A stretch of DNA of 64,000 bases from Conus ventricosus (GCA_018398815.1 CM031602.1:102645476-102709475), one strand, 5' to 3'; shown: positions 49,326 to 61,582, numbered from the stretch's first letter. Program-made: numbers and translations. Notes: a model not told the origin generated them from the sequence alone.

Positions 49326-50460
49326 GTAAAATAAAAGACCAAGTAATCCTATGCCAGTTAATCCAAAAACAAGCGCTGTCTTTTCATATTTTGGGGCATC
49401 GCGAACAGAGTCGCGGCTTTTTCGGGTCTTTAAAGCCTTTGGGGGTTTGGACTTCGGGGATTAGAGACTTAATCTTGGGGGTTCTTTTATTGTTGTAATA
49501 TTACTGGGTCAGAATTTATGTTTATTTTTCCCCCCCCCATTTCCCGCTATAAGAATTTTATTATTTTTAGTTTATTATTGTACCCACTGAAGTCTGAGGG
49601 AAGGCAGCATGTATAAAACCCTGCCAAAAGCAAAGTCTACTTTCGATCTTGGTATTGTAAAACATGTGGGACCTTTTAATACTTTTAAGGGAAATCAATG
49701 TAGAATTAATGGCGTCCTCTAAATTTGCTAAGTATTGTTTTTTTTGCGTCAAAGCCGTAGAAGGGCAGTTAGTCGATCTTTCTGTGCTTGCGACCCTAGC
49801 AAACACCAAAAAAAAAGTACGAAAGAGTGTTTATTTGTTTATTCCCGCCAGTTAGGCCCTTAGAAATGTCTAAATATTTGTCCATGGTTTTTGTCTTGCT
49901 GTAGGGGCCCCGGGTCAACATTTTGCCAAAAAAAAAGATTTGAAAGCAGGTGGGCCGTCATAGTTATACTTTTTGTGGTGCCCGAAAATAAAGGGCGCCC
50001 GACATGTTAGATCCAACGTTGTCTAAAAACTGTCTTGATGTTAAAATTTAACGTTACGACCCTTTCAAAAGCCTTTATGTCTATTCTGTTGTGAGTGGAT
50101 TAAATGGTTTGTATTTTGGAATGGCGCTTTCCCTTAGTCAAATACGTTGGTGTAAAAGAAATGAAATCTGTACACTGACTCACCAAAAGGTCTGGTGATT
50201 TAAAGATCAGCTACGCCCCCCCCAGTTTATGCGCAAAAAACCCGCAAGTTTAATGGGTTTTGAAAAACTGCATCGGATGACTAAACCCGCTTTTTGATTG
50301 GTCGTTTTTTAGGGGGGGTTAAAAAAAGGGGTACTCACCTTTTTATGAAAGAGGCGTCTGGGTCCAGCAAACAAGGTATCATTGCTATATTTTTAAGATT
50401 GTAGTCGGCCCAACAGAAAATTTTTGCGCCAGTATATTTTAATGCACTCTTTTTATTTCG
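49325..50460 (-). pseudogene. W protein (Polinton-2)
   Basis: Minus strand: weakly framed N-terminal half (ADYNLKNIAMIPCLLDP near 50400), then KKQYLANLEDAINSTLIS (about 49740), IESRLCFWQGFIHAAF and an EKTALVFGLTGIGLLGLLF membrane tail ending near 49330. These parts align with the fuller W of Polinton-1 (24125-25395). It is divergent from the penton-like gene, as in Polinton-1, so the W/penton-like pair is a conserved unit. Confidence 0.55.
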
Positions 50461-50469
50461 TTTAAAAAA

Positions 50470-51090
50470 ATGTTTGTAACAATAACAACACAAGACCGTC
50501 CTTCGTTTTTAGAACATGCTATTGATAACGAATGCGGGGCCAAAATGGTTGCACTTCATGAAATATTTTACAAAGTCGTATGGTTTAATATAAGTGAATC
50601 AAAGAAGAATAATAAGATTAAAAAAATTGACAAAACAGGGACCAAAGTTAGCCAGTTAAAATAGCTGATGGTTATTACGGGTTTTGCTCACTAAAAGAAG
50701 CAATGAGTACTTTGACATTACTCTCAAACTTAACAATGCAAATCTAAAAACAATGTTAACATTCAAGCCTGAAGAAGAAGGAGGTTACTATTTTGATAAA
50801 GAGCTAGCTAAAATGTTAGGCTTTACAGCTACACAATTATATATTTAGAGTTACACCAACCAAAACTACTTATGAGGGGGAAAGCCCGCTCGATCTTGCA
50901 TTACATTCATTACTCTATGTTCATTTGGATGAGCTGAGCACTGATGAAAACTTATATGATGGAAGGCCCTCAACTGTTTTAAGAGCTCTTCCGTCAGGGA
51001 AAGCTGCATATTGCGATTATGAAATTATACAATTCCTAATTTACAGTTTAAAAGATTGTTTGTGGGAGGGTTGGATCATTTAATATAAAA
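50470..51090 (+). CDS. Putative minor capsid (penton-like) protein (Polinton-2)
   Basis: Starts MFVTITTQDRPSFLEHAI in a tttaaaaaaATG context; then ALHEIFYKVVWFNISES, ADGYYGFCSLKEAMSTF, LNNANLKTMLTFKPEEE, YYFDKELAKMLGF, LALHSLLYVHLDEL, YDGRPSTVLRALPSG. Shifts near 50660, 50845 and 51030 only. About 200 residues. It aligns along its length with 25374-25970. The minor-capsid assignment is by resemblance of motif order and is tentative; it lies next to SRG and ATPase. Confidence 0.5.
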
Positions 51091-51171
51091 ATCAAGACAA
51101 AGCGGGGAAAGTTGTGAAATGTGATAACCTGCACATTGTTTTGGAATAAAATAATACGTTGTTCTAAAAAA

Positions 51172-52020
51172 ATGTCGCGTGGGCCAGAAGAACCAGGAGT
51201 TACATTAGCGCGTAAGGTGTATAACTTTAGAATTAAAAGACCTTGCAGACGTTGCGGACTTTGAACAAAACGGTGAGATAGGCGCTTGTATGGTTTTGAG
51301 TACACTAAAGATGGTGATTATAAACGCAAAGAGGTTGGCGACAGCAAAAAGTTTCCTAAACTAGAACAACTGCGCAATCTAGAGGCAAATAATGTTGGCC
51401 AGTATGAATATAAAATAGTTCGAAAACCTGACTCAAATGGCACTTAGAACCATATTTAGAATGGGACATAAAATTTGAATTCATAAGCCATTTACATATT
51501 TTAGCGTCAAAAAAGTTTCAGAAAAGCATTCAACTCTGGCCCTTTACATGTAAGTCTTATGCCAGACGACAATAGCCGAAAAGAAATTGAAATAACGCCG
51601 TATGGGAAAAAACAGTACATCCTCCACAGAAAAGAAACAGTTGTAAAAAAGCTTCTACAAAATTACAGTTCTTTCAAGCAGAAAATTAGGAGACACGTTC
51701 ACAATGATATTTGAAATTTCTGTCTTAAAGATGTGGAGAGTGATGGGGTTGTGGGCGTTAGTGACGACCTTATAAAAGGAATTATATTAGCTGGCCAAAA
51801 CTTAGACGTTAAACGCCTTAACGTTACCATCGTCGTCTTCACAATGGCGAGGATATAAGATCATAACAACAAGCAACAAAATCAATGTTGACTTAAATAG
51901 AAACAATCTTACAGAACTAAATTGGATTAATCTTACACATTTAGGCCTCATAGGGGTTTATTATACTGAACAAGTTTTGACGGAGAGTATGATAAAATAA
52001 TAACTGGATTAGATTAAATT
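51172..52020 (+). pseudogene. SRG protein (Polinton-2)
   Basis: Starts MSRGPEEPGVTLARKVYN in a ctaaaaaaATG context. Then DGDYKRKEVGDSKKFPKLEQ, LRNLEANNVGQYEYKIV, and after shifts PLHVSLMPDDNSRKEIEITP, YGKKQYILHRKETVVKKLLQ and a GEYDKIITGLD end. The homologous gene at 20100-20878 has the same start and DGxYKRxEx box. No known fold recognised. It lies directly upstream of the ATPase here, but directly downstream of it in Polinton-1. Confidence 0.55.
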
Positions 52021-52033
52021 CTGTTATAAAACT

Positions 52034-52637
52034 ATGGAGCAGTTAAACTTTATGACAAAAACTCCTCATTGCTCATGATTTGTGGCAGACTGGTTGTGGA
52101 AAAACAATATTTATCCTCGACCTGTTACAAACAGTTTATCGTTATAATTTTAATCATATTGTGGTTTTCTGTCCAACACTTAAATGGAACTAAAGCATAT
52201 CATGATAGAAGGTTTATATGGACAGATGATGACATATATTAGTTGATCCTAGCAATAAACTGAGTGAGTGTTTAGAACAGTTTATAGACTGTTTGAAGGA
52301 ACGCAAACACTATTTATTATAGATGACTGTTCGGCAGAAAGAGACATAGTTAAAAAGGAACACTTTGTCAAAACTAGCTTTCAGCGGAAGGCATGCTAGG
52401 ATAAGTGTGTGGATTTTATGCCAAAAATATAACTCAGTTTTAAAAGACTTTAGAACAGTTTAAAGACTGTAGTGTTATTTCACATGAAAGACAGAGACTC
52501 ATTGAAGAATGTTTGCGCGAAAATGATGTTATTGAAAATGATCAGGAAAAACATAGGATTAAACAAAACTGAAATCTGAAAAGTTTAGTAAATTAGTTTT
52601 GAAAACGGATAACCCTACACAGTATGTTTGTTTGTAG
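52034..52637 (+). pseudogene. Genome-packaging ATPase (Polinton-2)
   Basis: From MEQLNFMTKTPHC the gene shows, across frames, a Walker A with TGCGKT (about 52092), FVQHLNGT-type strand region, DPSNKLSECLEQF, Walker B TLFIIDDCSAERDIVKKEHF (about 52312-52370), the GRHA-type Arg and a CQKYNSVLKDF sensor region, then KDRDSLK and KTDNPTQYVCL to TAG at 52637. It aligns with the Polinton-1 ATPase, including LFIIDDC and DIVKK. Last gene before the right inverted repeat, only 22 bases away. Confidence 0.85.
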
Positions 52638-52658
52638 ATAATCGTTATTTTTTGGTTA

Positions 52659-52762
52659 TTGAAGTCTTACTTGTCAGAGAACTGTAATATGCGCTTTTCT
52701 AGGGCTCTTTGCCGAACTGGTTTGAGGCGAAGTGAGGTTAGAAGCGGCTTATTCAGGTTTCT
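52659..52762 (-). repeat. Polinton-2 right terminal inverted repeat
   Basis: Reverse complement of 37191-37299 with several mismatches and indels near the tip (ggcttattcaggtttct). Confidence 0.88.
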
Positions 52763-53097
52763 TCTGAAAGTGTGCTGGGGTCCATTGGCGGCGAGTATTG
52801 TGACTCGCGCGTGAACAAGCTTGTGTGTGTATGCTCGTCGAAACGTGTTAGTGCAAAGGTTCGTTACATGTTCCGGAACTTATCTTTCAAGAATCAATCG
52901 GGTTGCGAAACCATGGCTACTGAGGGGTAGTGACTCGATCTATCTCTGCTGCGCAGTGGGTCTAGTGAAAAGCTTCTGTGGAGGAGCTTTTTTCCTTACC
53001 TGCTGGAGTTGACGACCACTGTTATACCACATTGTCGACGCCGCCTGGGAATGGGAACCACGTTGTCGGCAGGTCGTGTACTCCCCCCCTTTTTTTT

Positions 53098-54620
53098 TTT
53101 CTCCCCCAGTTAGGGTTAACTACTCCGATGAGTCAGTCCGTGAACGTCCCACGGTTTTCACATCCTCCAGGGGTCTCCCCCCAATATTTTGGGGAACCTC
53201 CACCGTACCAACGAAACCCCTTTCCGCCCGCGGGATCGTGATTCCTTCTGACAATCGGGCACGTGAGGCACGTGAGGAGGGTGAGAGAGAGAGGGATCAT
53301 TTAGGTGGGAGGATAGAGAGAAGGTTTCAGAGAATGGAGAGAGAGGAGCGGGAGGCCAAGGAGAAGTGGGAGAGAGAGTTGAGAATAGCAGAGAGGGAAG
53401 AGAGAGAGGCAAAAGAACAACGAGGCGTGCAGAGGCTGCTAGGGTTAGGCAGGAGGACAGAGCGAGAGAAGAGGAAACTGAAAGGCGTGATGAGGCACGT
53501 AGGGAGAGCTGAGAGAGAGGAAACTGGAGAGGCGTGAAGAGGCACGTAGGAGAGCTGAGAGAGAGGAAACTGAGGAGGCGTGAGAGGCACGTAGGAGAGC
53601 TGAGAGAGAGGAAACTGAAAGGCGTGAGAGGCACGTAGGAGAACCGAGAGAGAGATTAGATGGGAGGAGCGTGAAGAGTCTGCAAGGATTGGCAGGAGGA
53701 AAGAGAGAGAGAGAGAAAACAGACAGCAGGAGAGAGAAGAGCTGAAAGAAGTCGGGCTGAGGACCAGACAGATTGGAGCGAGCCAGGACAGAGCGACTGT
53801 CTCTGTAGCATCAGGACTGAAGTTAGAAGAGCATGACCTGGGAGCGAGAGAGGGCAGCCCAGGGACGTAAGGGCATTGGGTTTCCAGCCGCCCGGATCCG
53901 CATTCCTTTGTTCCAACCAGGGAAGACCTAGTCGTTTTCCTGGAACATTCGAGGATTTGGTAGCCCTTTTGCTTCCATGGACCGATGGTCAAGGCAGTAT
54001 ACCTGAAGTCGAGTCTCCAGGGTATGGTAAGGGAGGCGTTGGTCACATTCCTTCCCCCAGTTCTATGAGGAGCTCAAAGGCTGCCTTCGCAAACGGTCCA
54101 CATAGGACGCCGAGTCCTACCGTCGTCGGGTTAGAACTATGAAAAGGGCCGAGACGAAAATCCTTCCTCCGTTTGGGGAGCGATTAAGGAAGAACGTTGA
54201 ACTATTGGGTGGATGCTCGGGATTGCCATACAGGATGCAGTCTACTGCCCCTTCTTTTTTTTTTTTAGAGCAGCTGAAGAACGTAGCGTCTGCGATCTAC
54301 GAATCAAAACTGGGAGAATCACGTTCCTGCATCGTTCCAAGAGGCAATAATCCATTGCCGAAGCATTTGCGGATGCAGGCGTTTTTTTCATTGACGCTAG
54401 ACCCAACAAGAGTCCAAAGCCATCTGACCGACCGCCAGAAACAACTTGCTGTTCCGTCATTGAAACTTACAGCGGCAAGGAACAGGGTCCCCCAAAGTTT
54501 ATAAGACGGTGTTTTCGTGTGGACGACTGAGCACTTGAGAAATGTGTGCCCAATGCTTGAGAGCAGCGTTCAATTGTGGCGGATGGATCAGGAGTCTGTG
54601 GCCATGGGCATCACCTGTCA
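53098..54620 (+). pseudogene. gag: Retrotransposon gag
   Basis: A proline-rich start (MSQSVNVPRFSHPPGVSP, GEPPPYQRNPFPP) is followed by a long Glu/Arg-rich coiled region (REEGERERDHLGG, FQRMEREEREAKEK). A repeat of about 45 bp (53490-53660) then adds more of it. A capsid-like segment follows across frames: FPAARIRIPLFQPG, YLKSSLQGMVREALVTF, GERLRKNVELLGG and LEQLKNVASA, matching the retrotransposon gag (SCAN-like) domain. A C-x2-C-x4-H-x4-C zinc knuckle pattern can be traced across two frames at about 54512-54552. Frames break often. The true start may lie upstream, before 53098. Confidence 0.8.
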
Positions 54621-54639
54621 GGCGAACCGAGTTCCCCAC

Positions 54640-54930
54640 ATTCGCATCCGTGGTTCAGGGTGATGTTGTTGATTCCAATATGGATTCTGGGGCCGGGGGA
54701 TCAGCAAATCTTGTTGAGCAGAGTCGATCCCTGTGATGCTGAACGAGGACCCATGTAGTGAGGTGTCGGGTATTTGAAGGACAGGATTCAAGCAAAGCGG
54801 CCACTGCATGTTCGTCTCGTCGACGCCATACTTTGAGGGCCCGAGTGTGGTCGCTCCCCCCCCTGCCGTGGACCCCACAACTTGATATCCTTGCTGAGAG
54901 TAACGTGGTGAAGTTCGGATGGGACAATTC
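54640..54930 (+). pseudogene. pro: Aspartic protease of the retrotransposon
   Basis: A DSGAGG-type active-site segment (VVDSNMDSGAGGSANLV) and, in the neighbouring frame, DQQILLSR and a DAERGP/RCRVFEGQDSSKAATAC stretch. The usual Asp-Ser-Gly-Ala and following Leu-rich strand are visible but split between frames. It directly follows the zinc knuckle, as in gag-pol. Confidence 0.65.
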
Positions 54931-55049
54931 GGGGACATCTCCATGACCTACCTTCTTCAAGCCTGTGCAAGGATGGCAACACCTCGTTGCCACGAAGCAA
55001 GAGCCATCAAACCGCCTATTTAAGCCACTCCAAGAGATGCGATAAGTGC

Positions 55050-56235
55050 GTGGCAGTGTGACCCCCGACAAAGTGAAGGATCTACAGCAACGTGTCCTAC
55101 CCTCAATCAGGTGCGAAAGAATTGGAAGCCCCACCGATTCGGCGGGGAATGGGCAGACTCTGTTCTTCAAGAGGAATGGGTTCTTAAGCGAATTTTGAGG
55201 GGAAATCAGAAGCTCGAACAGTGGGTGTGCTCGCACTCTCCGCGGAACAAACGTACTACGTTGGACACGATTCTCCATGGCCCGGGACATTATTTTTTTT
55301 TGTTTTTTTTTTTTTTTTTTTTTTTTTTTATTTTTTTGGGGGTCATGTAGACGCTCGAGAGGATCAGCGAGGGGAATTCTACTGGCCTGGCAGGGAGAAG
55401 GATGTGCGTCCAGTATTGCGCTTTGTGACGCTGTGCAACGAACAAACCCAAAAGGCTACAACACAAGTGTTCCTTTTGGGTAGTGCCTCTAGTACGAACA
55501 CCATTTCCTAAGGTTGGAGTGGATTAGTGGGGCCCATTCATCCAGCTTCTGTTCGAGGGCATCGGGTTCATCCTCGTCCTATGGGGTCGATTATGCCTGA
55601 GATATCCCGAAGCGGTGCCTCTGAATTCCATAGATGCCTCCAACTGGCGCCGAAGCACTCTGGTCCATGTGGACTCGGACGGGGAATTCCAGACCAAGTA
55701 CTTTTCTGACCAAAGGGAATACTATTTTATGTCTGAGGTATGCATGAGGTTGTCCGCCTTCTTACTCAACATACATCGTTTACCACGACTCCCTTTCATG
55801 CCCAAGCAAACGGTCTGGTCCGAACGTTTTAATGCACGCTGAAACAAATGTTGGATGGAAGCGGACTCTGCCAAAGAGCAACCGAGGGAGTGGGATAGAT
55901 ACATCCAGGTGTCTCTTGCTTACCGTGAAGCTGCCACAGGAGACATGCATTTTTTCTTTTGAATTGTTGTACGGTCGGACTTGTAAGGGGGGCCAATGTC
56001 CGTAGTGAAGAACATGTGGACCAAGAGGAAACGGAGGAGGAAAACAGACGATAGTCGCTCTGTGACTTGACCTGAGGAACAGGATTGCAGGAGACCTGCG
56101 ACACTGGGCTTGTCTTCATTAGGGTGCTCAGGAGAGGGATAAGGATCTTGGATAAGAAAAGGCCGTGACGGTGGTTTCGAAACCGGGACGATGAGGTGTG
56201 CTCTCTTTCTCCTTCGCCATGCATAACAAGCTCAG
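55050..56235 (+). pseudogene. int: Retrotransposon integrase (upstream of RT)
   Basis: The zinc-binding region is seen as EEWVLKRILRGNQKLEQW, then a GGHVDAREDQRGEFYWPG piece and CDAVQRTNPKGYNT. The core follows with VGPIHPASVRGHR (first Asp just before it), RYPEAVPLNSIDASN, HVDSDGEFQTKYFSD (second Asp), MSEVCMRLSAFL, VWSERFNA (Glu) and EWDRYIQVSLAYREA. The tail (KNMWTKRKRRRKTDD, then AHNKLS-LAW) is the start of the GPY/F-type region. It precedes RT, which is unusual for Ty3/gypsy. A T run at 55290-55337 is probably miscalled. Confidence 0.85.
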
Positions 56236-57175
56236 TTAGCCTGGCAGATTCCATGGCGCTGTGCCGACAAGGAAAAGACAGCGTTTACACCCCTGAGGCC
56301 AGTATCAATGGACCGTCATGCCTTTAGGGATGACGACGGCTGGAGCGTGTTCTGCCGCATCATGAGGATGATGTTGTCTCCTTCAGCTCCTGAAGCCCAG
56401 AATTCATGGATATGATTTGCTCATCGGACCCAAGAATGGGACAGGCATGTAGAGGACATTCGGACCATTTTCCTAGAGACTGAGGGAGTTCAGCTTGCCG
56501 CAAGACCTGCCAAATGCCAACTGGGGAACATCGATCCTCGATCCTGGACACAGACTTCAGAAGGGTTGGTGTATCCTGAAGAGACATCTACGAAAGGATC
56601 CAGGTTGGCAACACCCCTAAAACAAGAAGCAATTGAGATAGTTTTTGGGCCTCATGGGGTATTACCGCAACTTTTCCCCAATTCTCAGGTTGGCCCTTTC
56701 CGCTCACCGACAGAACAAGGGAAGTTCCGAACAGATCCGTGGGATCAGGAGTGTGGAGACAGCGTTCAGACAGTTAAAGGAGGCACTTACTTCCAAACCA
56801 GTGCTACAGCTCCCGGGCCTGATCTCCCTTTCATCCTGCGACAAAGCCTCAGCAACGGGGATAGGCGCTGCGATACTCCAGGGATCGAGGGAAGGGGCTT
56901 AAACCGTGGGGTACGTCAGTAAGAAGCTGACGGGGGCGAATTGCGGTATATACGATAGAGCAGGATTGCTTAAGTGTTGTTGGGCCATCCGTCGATTTAT
57001 TCCCTACCTTACGGGCCGGAAATTCGTTGCTCCAGACCGATCATCATCCTCTGAATACCTTCATCGCATCAGGCCAGTGAGCAGAAGGTTCATGGGATGG
57101 GCGATATCAATAGAGTCCCGTGCTTGCTTTGAGGCATCCTGGCAGGACAAGTAGAGGGGATTTTCTCAGTAGGAT
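56236..57175 (+). pseudogene. pol: Reverse transcriptase (C-terminal part) and RNase H
   Basis: The RT begins abruptly at the thumb side of the fingers: DKEKTAFTP, then VFCRIMRMMLSP, and a Phe-Met-Asp catalytic motif region at about 56402-56420 with one extra base. EWDRHVEDIRTIF, GLVYPEE and LMGYYRNFSPILRLAL follow. RNase H: ATGIGAAILQGS, GYVSKKLTGANCGIYDRA, CWAIRRFIPYLTGRKF, EYLHRIRPVSRRFMGWA. The first about 150 RT residues are missing, and integrase is joined directly to RT. It ends near 57175 and nothing coding follows before the polypurine tract. Confidence 0.85.
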
Positions 57176-57348
57176 GGAGTCGTAGGTGTTTTGTTCTTCG
57201 GTGCCTGGACGGAGATTCGCTGACTGTGTGGTATCATGGACCGTGTTTGGTGATGTTTTTTTTTCTTCTCGTTTTCCACTTGGCAATTAACCTTTGAACT
57301 GGGGGACAGGTTGGGTAGCTGGTACCTCTTTAGTACCTAAGCTTTTTA

Positions 57349-57359
57349 GGTGGGGGGTG
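57349..57359 (+). promoter_or_regulatory. Polypurine tract
   Basis: aggtggggggtg immediately before the TGTCAC start of the 3' LTR; primer for plus-strand synthesis. Confidence 0.75.
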
Positions 57360-60300
57360 TGTCACGCTCTGCATGTTTCTTCCAACTGTCATGTTCAAGG
57401 TCTCCGTTTTGTCTAGAGGGAAGAATTTGTGTAAGAGGGGTTAGTTTGTTAAAATGTAACCTTACGCAGAGTGTCTTTGTGTCTAAAAAAAAACCAACTT
57501 AGTTTTATTTAGCTTTTAAACTCTGCAACCCACTTCCATCCTGCTTGTCATGTGGTTTCCGTGTGGACTCGGTTGCACGGGAGTTAAAACGTAGGCTGTA
57601 GTGTGCCTCCTCACTGCAATCAGGTTATTTTTGGAAGCGACCGGGGCAGTCGAGGTTGGGGGAGGGGAGAGAGTGGGAGGACAGATAACGTGTCGTGCAA
57701 GCCTTATGCTTGCAGTTTTCTTGTAATGTATTTTGTGAAGGGATCCATATCCTCTCGGGAGCCACCATGTTTCGCCTTTGAGGGGGAAACTGCGTTGCCA
57801 TTATTTTTTTTATTTTTTGGAAGATCCATATCTCCGGGCTCTCGGCATCAGGTTTTTACCTTTGGGTTGAACAAAACATTGTACTCCATAGGAGTTGCTG
57901 TGTCTTGTTCAGCTTTTTGTAGTATTCCTGTGATCCTTATCGCAGTCGTGAATCCCTGATTCACTGGAGCAGAAACAAGCTGTTTTTTTTTACTAAACTT
58001 TTAGGCCCTGACCGGGGGATACGAGCCGTTGCAGGGCTTACTATTCAAGCTCCTCAATGGAGTCCCGTTCACAAGTCTAGTTGGTGAGTACATTGCGTAG
58101 TTAGTTCATATTTATTTTCCTTTATTATTTATTTTATTTCCAAATCGTTTTAAAGAATTGGGTTTTCTCCGCTATTTTTATTCTTTCAATATTTTTTTGT
58201 TCTGTTTGAGTATTTATTTTGTTTATATATTACCTTTTGTTATATACAACTTTTAATTATTCATTTACTTCTAGGCCATTTTATTTTTCATTTTACAGCA
58301 GTAGGGGTGTTATCATTTGCCTTTCCAAGTATGTAGTGTTGCTGTGTTCTGTGTGTTGTCGCGTGCCTGTACCGATTCGGGTCATGTGTCTCGCCACACG
58401 TGTTTTGTATGTGTTAGTGGTCGTCAGTGTAATTGCGTGTGTTCATGACTTGGTTTTTTCTTTACAATTTTGTTGTCATTCTGTAAAATTTTTAGAGCGC
58501 CCATAAGTTTATGTGGCGCTGTTTAATGCTTCCGGCTCTGTTAATGGTTAAGAGTTGTCCCAAGGGAGATGATTCGTTTTTTTTTTAACTTCAAGAGAGC
58601 CAACCCCAGGGCTGTTTGACATTAAAACGGTTGTGAAACGTTTATTGGAAAATGTATGTAGATGACAAAGTGGTCTGAAATGGGGATATGTATTTAATAC
58701 TATTTGAGAACCAAAAATTAGCAAGCGCTCTGCCAAGGCCTGTCCTTGTTACTCTCTGTATTGATGTCTGCTTACGGGTTTTGCTTCGCACATGTTTATT
58801 GGGAAACCATTTTTGTGAGTTTCCCAGTTTCTTGTTCTACTTCGTCTTGTTACTTCTACTTCTGCCTCTTGTGTGGTTTTTTCCTCCTTCCCCTCACAGG
58901 GCTGCTCCTGTGTGCGCTGCTGCATGCGCTGACCTTGCATCTGTAGCGGGTCTCGCCGCCTTTTCCGGTTTTGGCTGTTGCGCCACGGTACGCAGTGCTG
59001 CTGCGACCACGGCTTGACCAACTACCTATCTTCTTCTACGCCCACATATCCTCCCCCTTTCTCTCCCAGTCTTCAGCCCTTCTCCTCCTCGCCCCTCTCC
59101 CGGGAACCCGCAAGAACTCCTCGCCCCGTGGGTCGGAACGAGGACGCACTGCCGCGTGCACCATCTCTGGGAGGAGAGGGACTATCGCCTGACCCCTTCA
59201 TTTTGTGTTGCGCCAGAGACCCACTCTCTACCATAACAGCTTGTGGGTCGCTGGTGTCACTGCCCGACCTGTTGGTACAGGTGTTGGACGGCTGCAAACC
59301 CGGTGTGCCTGACTGGAGTGTATTTCACCGTCACACATCGGACCTTCGTGGCCTCGTGTGTGTGTAACAGTATCTCCTTGAAGGAGAAAGGCGCTATCCT
59401 GTCGTGGTGTGATCGACGGACGACGCGCTCTCCCTTCGCGGACCGCACAGGACTGTTCACGGTTGAGGCTTTGGGGGGGTGGGATACGGTCCGTAAGACT
59501 GGCATCTGTTTGATTGCAGAGCAAGGACAGGCGTTAAATCCAGTTTTGTCAGCAGGCAAGCGCTTTATCATTCTATTATAGTTATGTTTGCCTAACATGA
59601 ATGCTGTGTGTGCATTTTCCATATATACTTGCTTTCAGGGTTGTCGCGCAGTCTGTATGGTGCGTTTTTTTTCTATGTGCAGGGTTCCAGTTTAATTCTA
59701 TGTTGCCAAGTTTACCCATGCAATGTTTATCAATCTTTCTGTGAGGAACTGTTCTTCGTTGATAGCGTTTAAAAAAAAGAGTGAAATTAATGTTTGCATG
59801 TTTAGTTACAGCCCTTAGCAGTTGAACATTCCCCAGTATACTACCCCATTTAAGGGGTATTTGCCCAAGGACGTCCCCTTTGTTTTGGCCTTGCTTATCT
59901 AATTATCCAGTGCTAAAATTTCTCCATTCTGAACCGTTATCCGGTCTCATCCCACGGTTGTTGTCCTTGATTTCCATACTTGGCAATCTGGTCATCCTAT
60001 TTTCTAATTTTGGGGAATCAGTTTTTGGCAAGCATTCCTGTTTTTTTTTTTTTAACTTCTTGACCATTTGATTGCTTTCCGGCTCTACCTTACCTCCTGG
60101 CCCCACCAGAATCCGGCCGGGGCGTGAATGTTAGTGGGAGAGAGATTCGATTATTTTGTGTGTGTGTGGGTGTGTGTGCTGGTGTGGGTGTGTGAGTGCG
60201 TGTGTGTGGGTGTGTGTACGTGTGTGCGTGGGTGGTGTGGGGGTACCTTCATTTATATACATACCGTTTGAAGTTATAAATGTATACCGTCCTTATATAT

Positions 60301-60469
60301 GTATGTAAACATGTTTGTGAAATCTGTTTTTTTAGTGAAGTAAGGTTAGTTTTTTTTATCGTTATTTTCCGTTGTTTGAATTTATGTTTGTGTGGTTAGC
60401 GCGATTGAGTTGGGATTGAGCATAGCGTTTCCCTTGAACAATTACCACGTTGACATCACCCACGTGACA
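57360..60469 (+). repeat. 3' LTR, 3.1 kb, complete
   Basis: Starts TGTCACG, ends CACGTGACA. Collinear with the 5' LTR, with many single-base indels and few substitutions. It carries the empty site of the Tigger insertion near 60294. Confidence 0.95.
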
Positions 60470-60990
60470 TATTCCTTCAATCCTTATAAAATAGTACATT
60501 TTTACGTTTGTGCATTCATCAACCTCTAATAAACTAGTCTTATTTTAAGTTTGTGCATTCCTCAACCTTATAAACTAGTCCTATTTTAAGTTTGTGCATC
60601 CTTCAACCTTATTATATAATCCCTATTTTGAGTTTGTACATCCTCAACCTAATAAACTAGTCATATTTTAAGTTTGGACATTCCTCAACCTTATAGGACT
60701 AATCCAATTTGAAGTTTGTACATCATCAACCTTATATCTAGTCCTATTTTAAGTTTCTACATCCTCAAACCTTATACACTTAATCCTATGTTAAGTTTGT
60801 ACATCCTCAAACCTTTAAAACTAATTCCATTTTCAGTTTGATACATCCTCAACCTTATAAACTAGTCCTATTGATGCTTTGTACATCATCAACCTTATAA
60901 ACTTGTCCGGTTTAAGCTTTATCCTCAACTTTACAATTCAATGCTTTTGCATGTTTGTAATCCTCCTCCTGTTACATTAATGGACTGTTT
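60470..60990 (+). repeat. Minisatellite, unit about 40 bp (right part of the insertion target)
   Basis: About a dozen degenerate units containing ctcaaccttataaactagtc and tttaagtttgtacat. Same unit as 28571-28671. Confidence 0.92.
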
Positions 60991-61239
60991 TAAGTTTGTA
61001 CATGTGTTGTGCAATCGGCACATTGTCATTTGATCATGTCGTTTCTTGAGATAGAGGAAATTCATTGAACACTGTGATAGATTAGGAAAATTCCACTGTT
61101 TGTGTCTTATCTTCGCTATGGCAAGAGTTCTTTGACGCACTCGATTTTAGACTCCACGTCCTCCTCATTTGTGATAAAGACCGGATATCGAAATGCAGGG
61201 AGATAAAAAAAAAAAAATAACAACCAGTATCACGTACCT

Positions 61240-61355
61240 TTTTTTTACTGGAAAAGTAGAAAATCATGTTCGTGGCGCTTGACATTACGACATTAACCAG
61301 GGCTAAAATGTTTTGCCAGTTGGTGGAAGTCCGTGATGAAGACACATTCAGCTCA
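61240..61355 (-). CDS. Possible receptor exon (TM7-like), very uncertain
   Basis: The minus strand reads TNWQNILALVNVVMSSATN, MIFYFSSKKK and then a splice-donor-like GTACGTGA; an acceptor-like tttag precedes it. One hydrophobic helix followed by a basic end resembles the seventh helix of a G-protein-coupled receptor. One short exon is not enough for a firm call, and chance is possible. Confidence 0.25.
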
Positions 61356-61359
61356 TCCT

Positions 61360-61582
61360 AAACTAATATTCATTGAGGAACTGTCTTGTTACTCCTGGAA
61401 TCCTGCAAAGACAGGCGTTTGCTTTGATTGCGTTGGACTGGTAGCATCGATGTTGGAGCGAAATAGACGATTAACAATGGGAGGTTACGTCGGCACACTC
61501 GTTTGGATGGATGTGTGCTCAGTACTCAGTGCTGTGCTACGTGTGTGTGTGTGTGTGGGTGTGTGTGTGTGTGTTGGTGTGT

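Noticed and set aside
53158..54046. Long Ser/Leu-rich minus-strand frames
   Set aside because: Antisense of the Glu/Arg-rich gag region.
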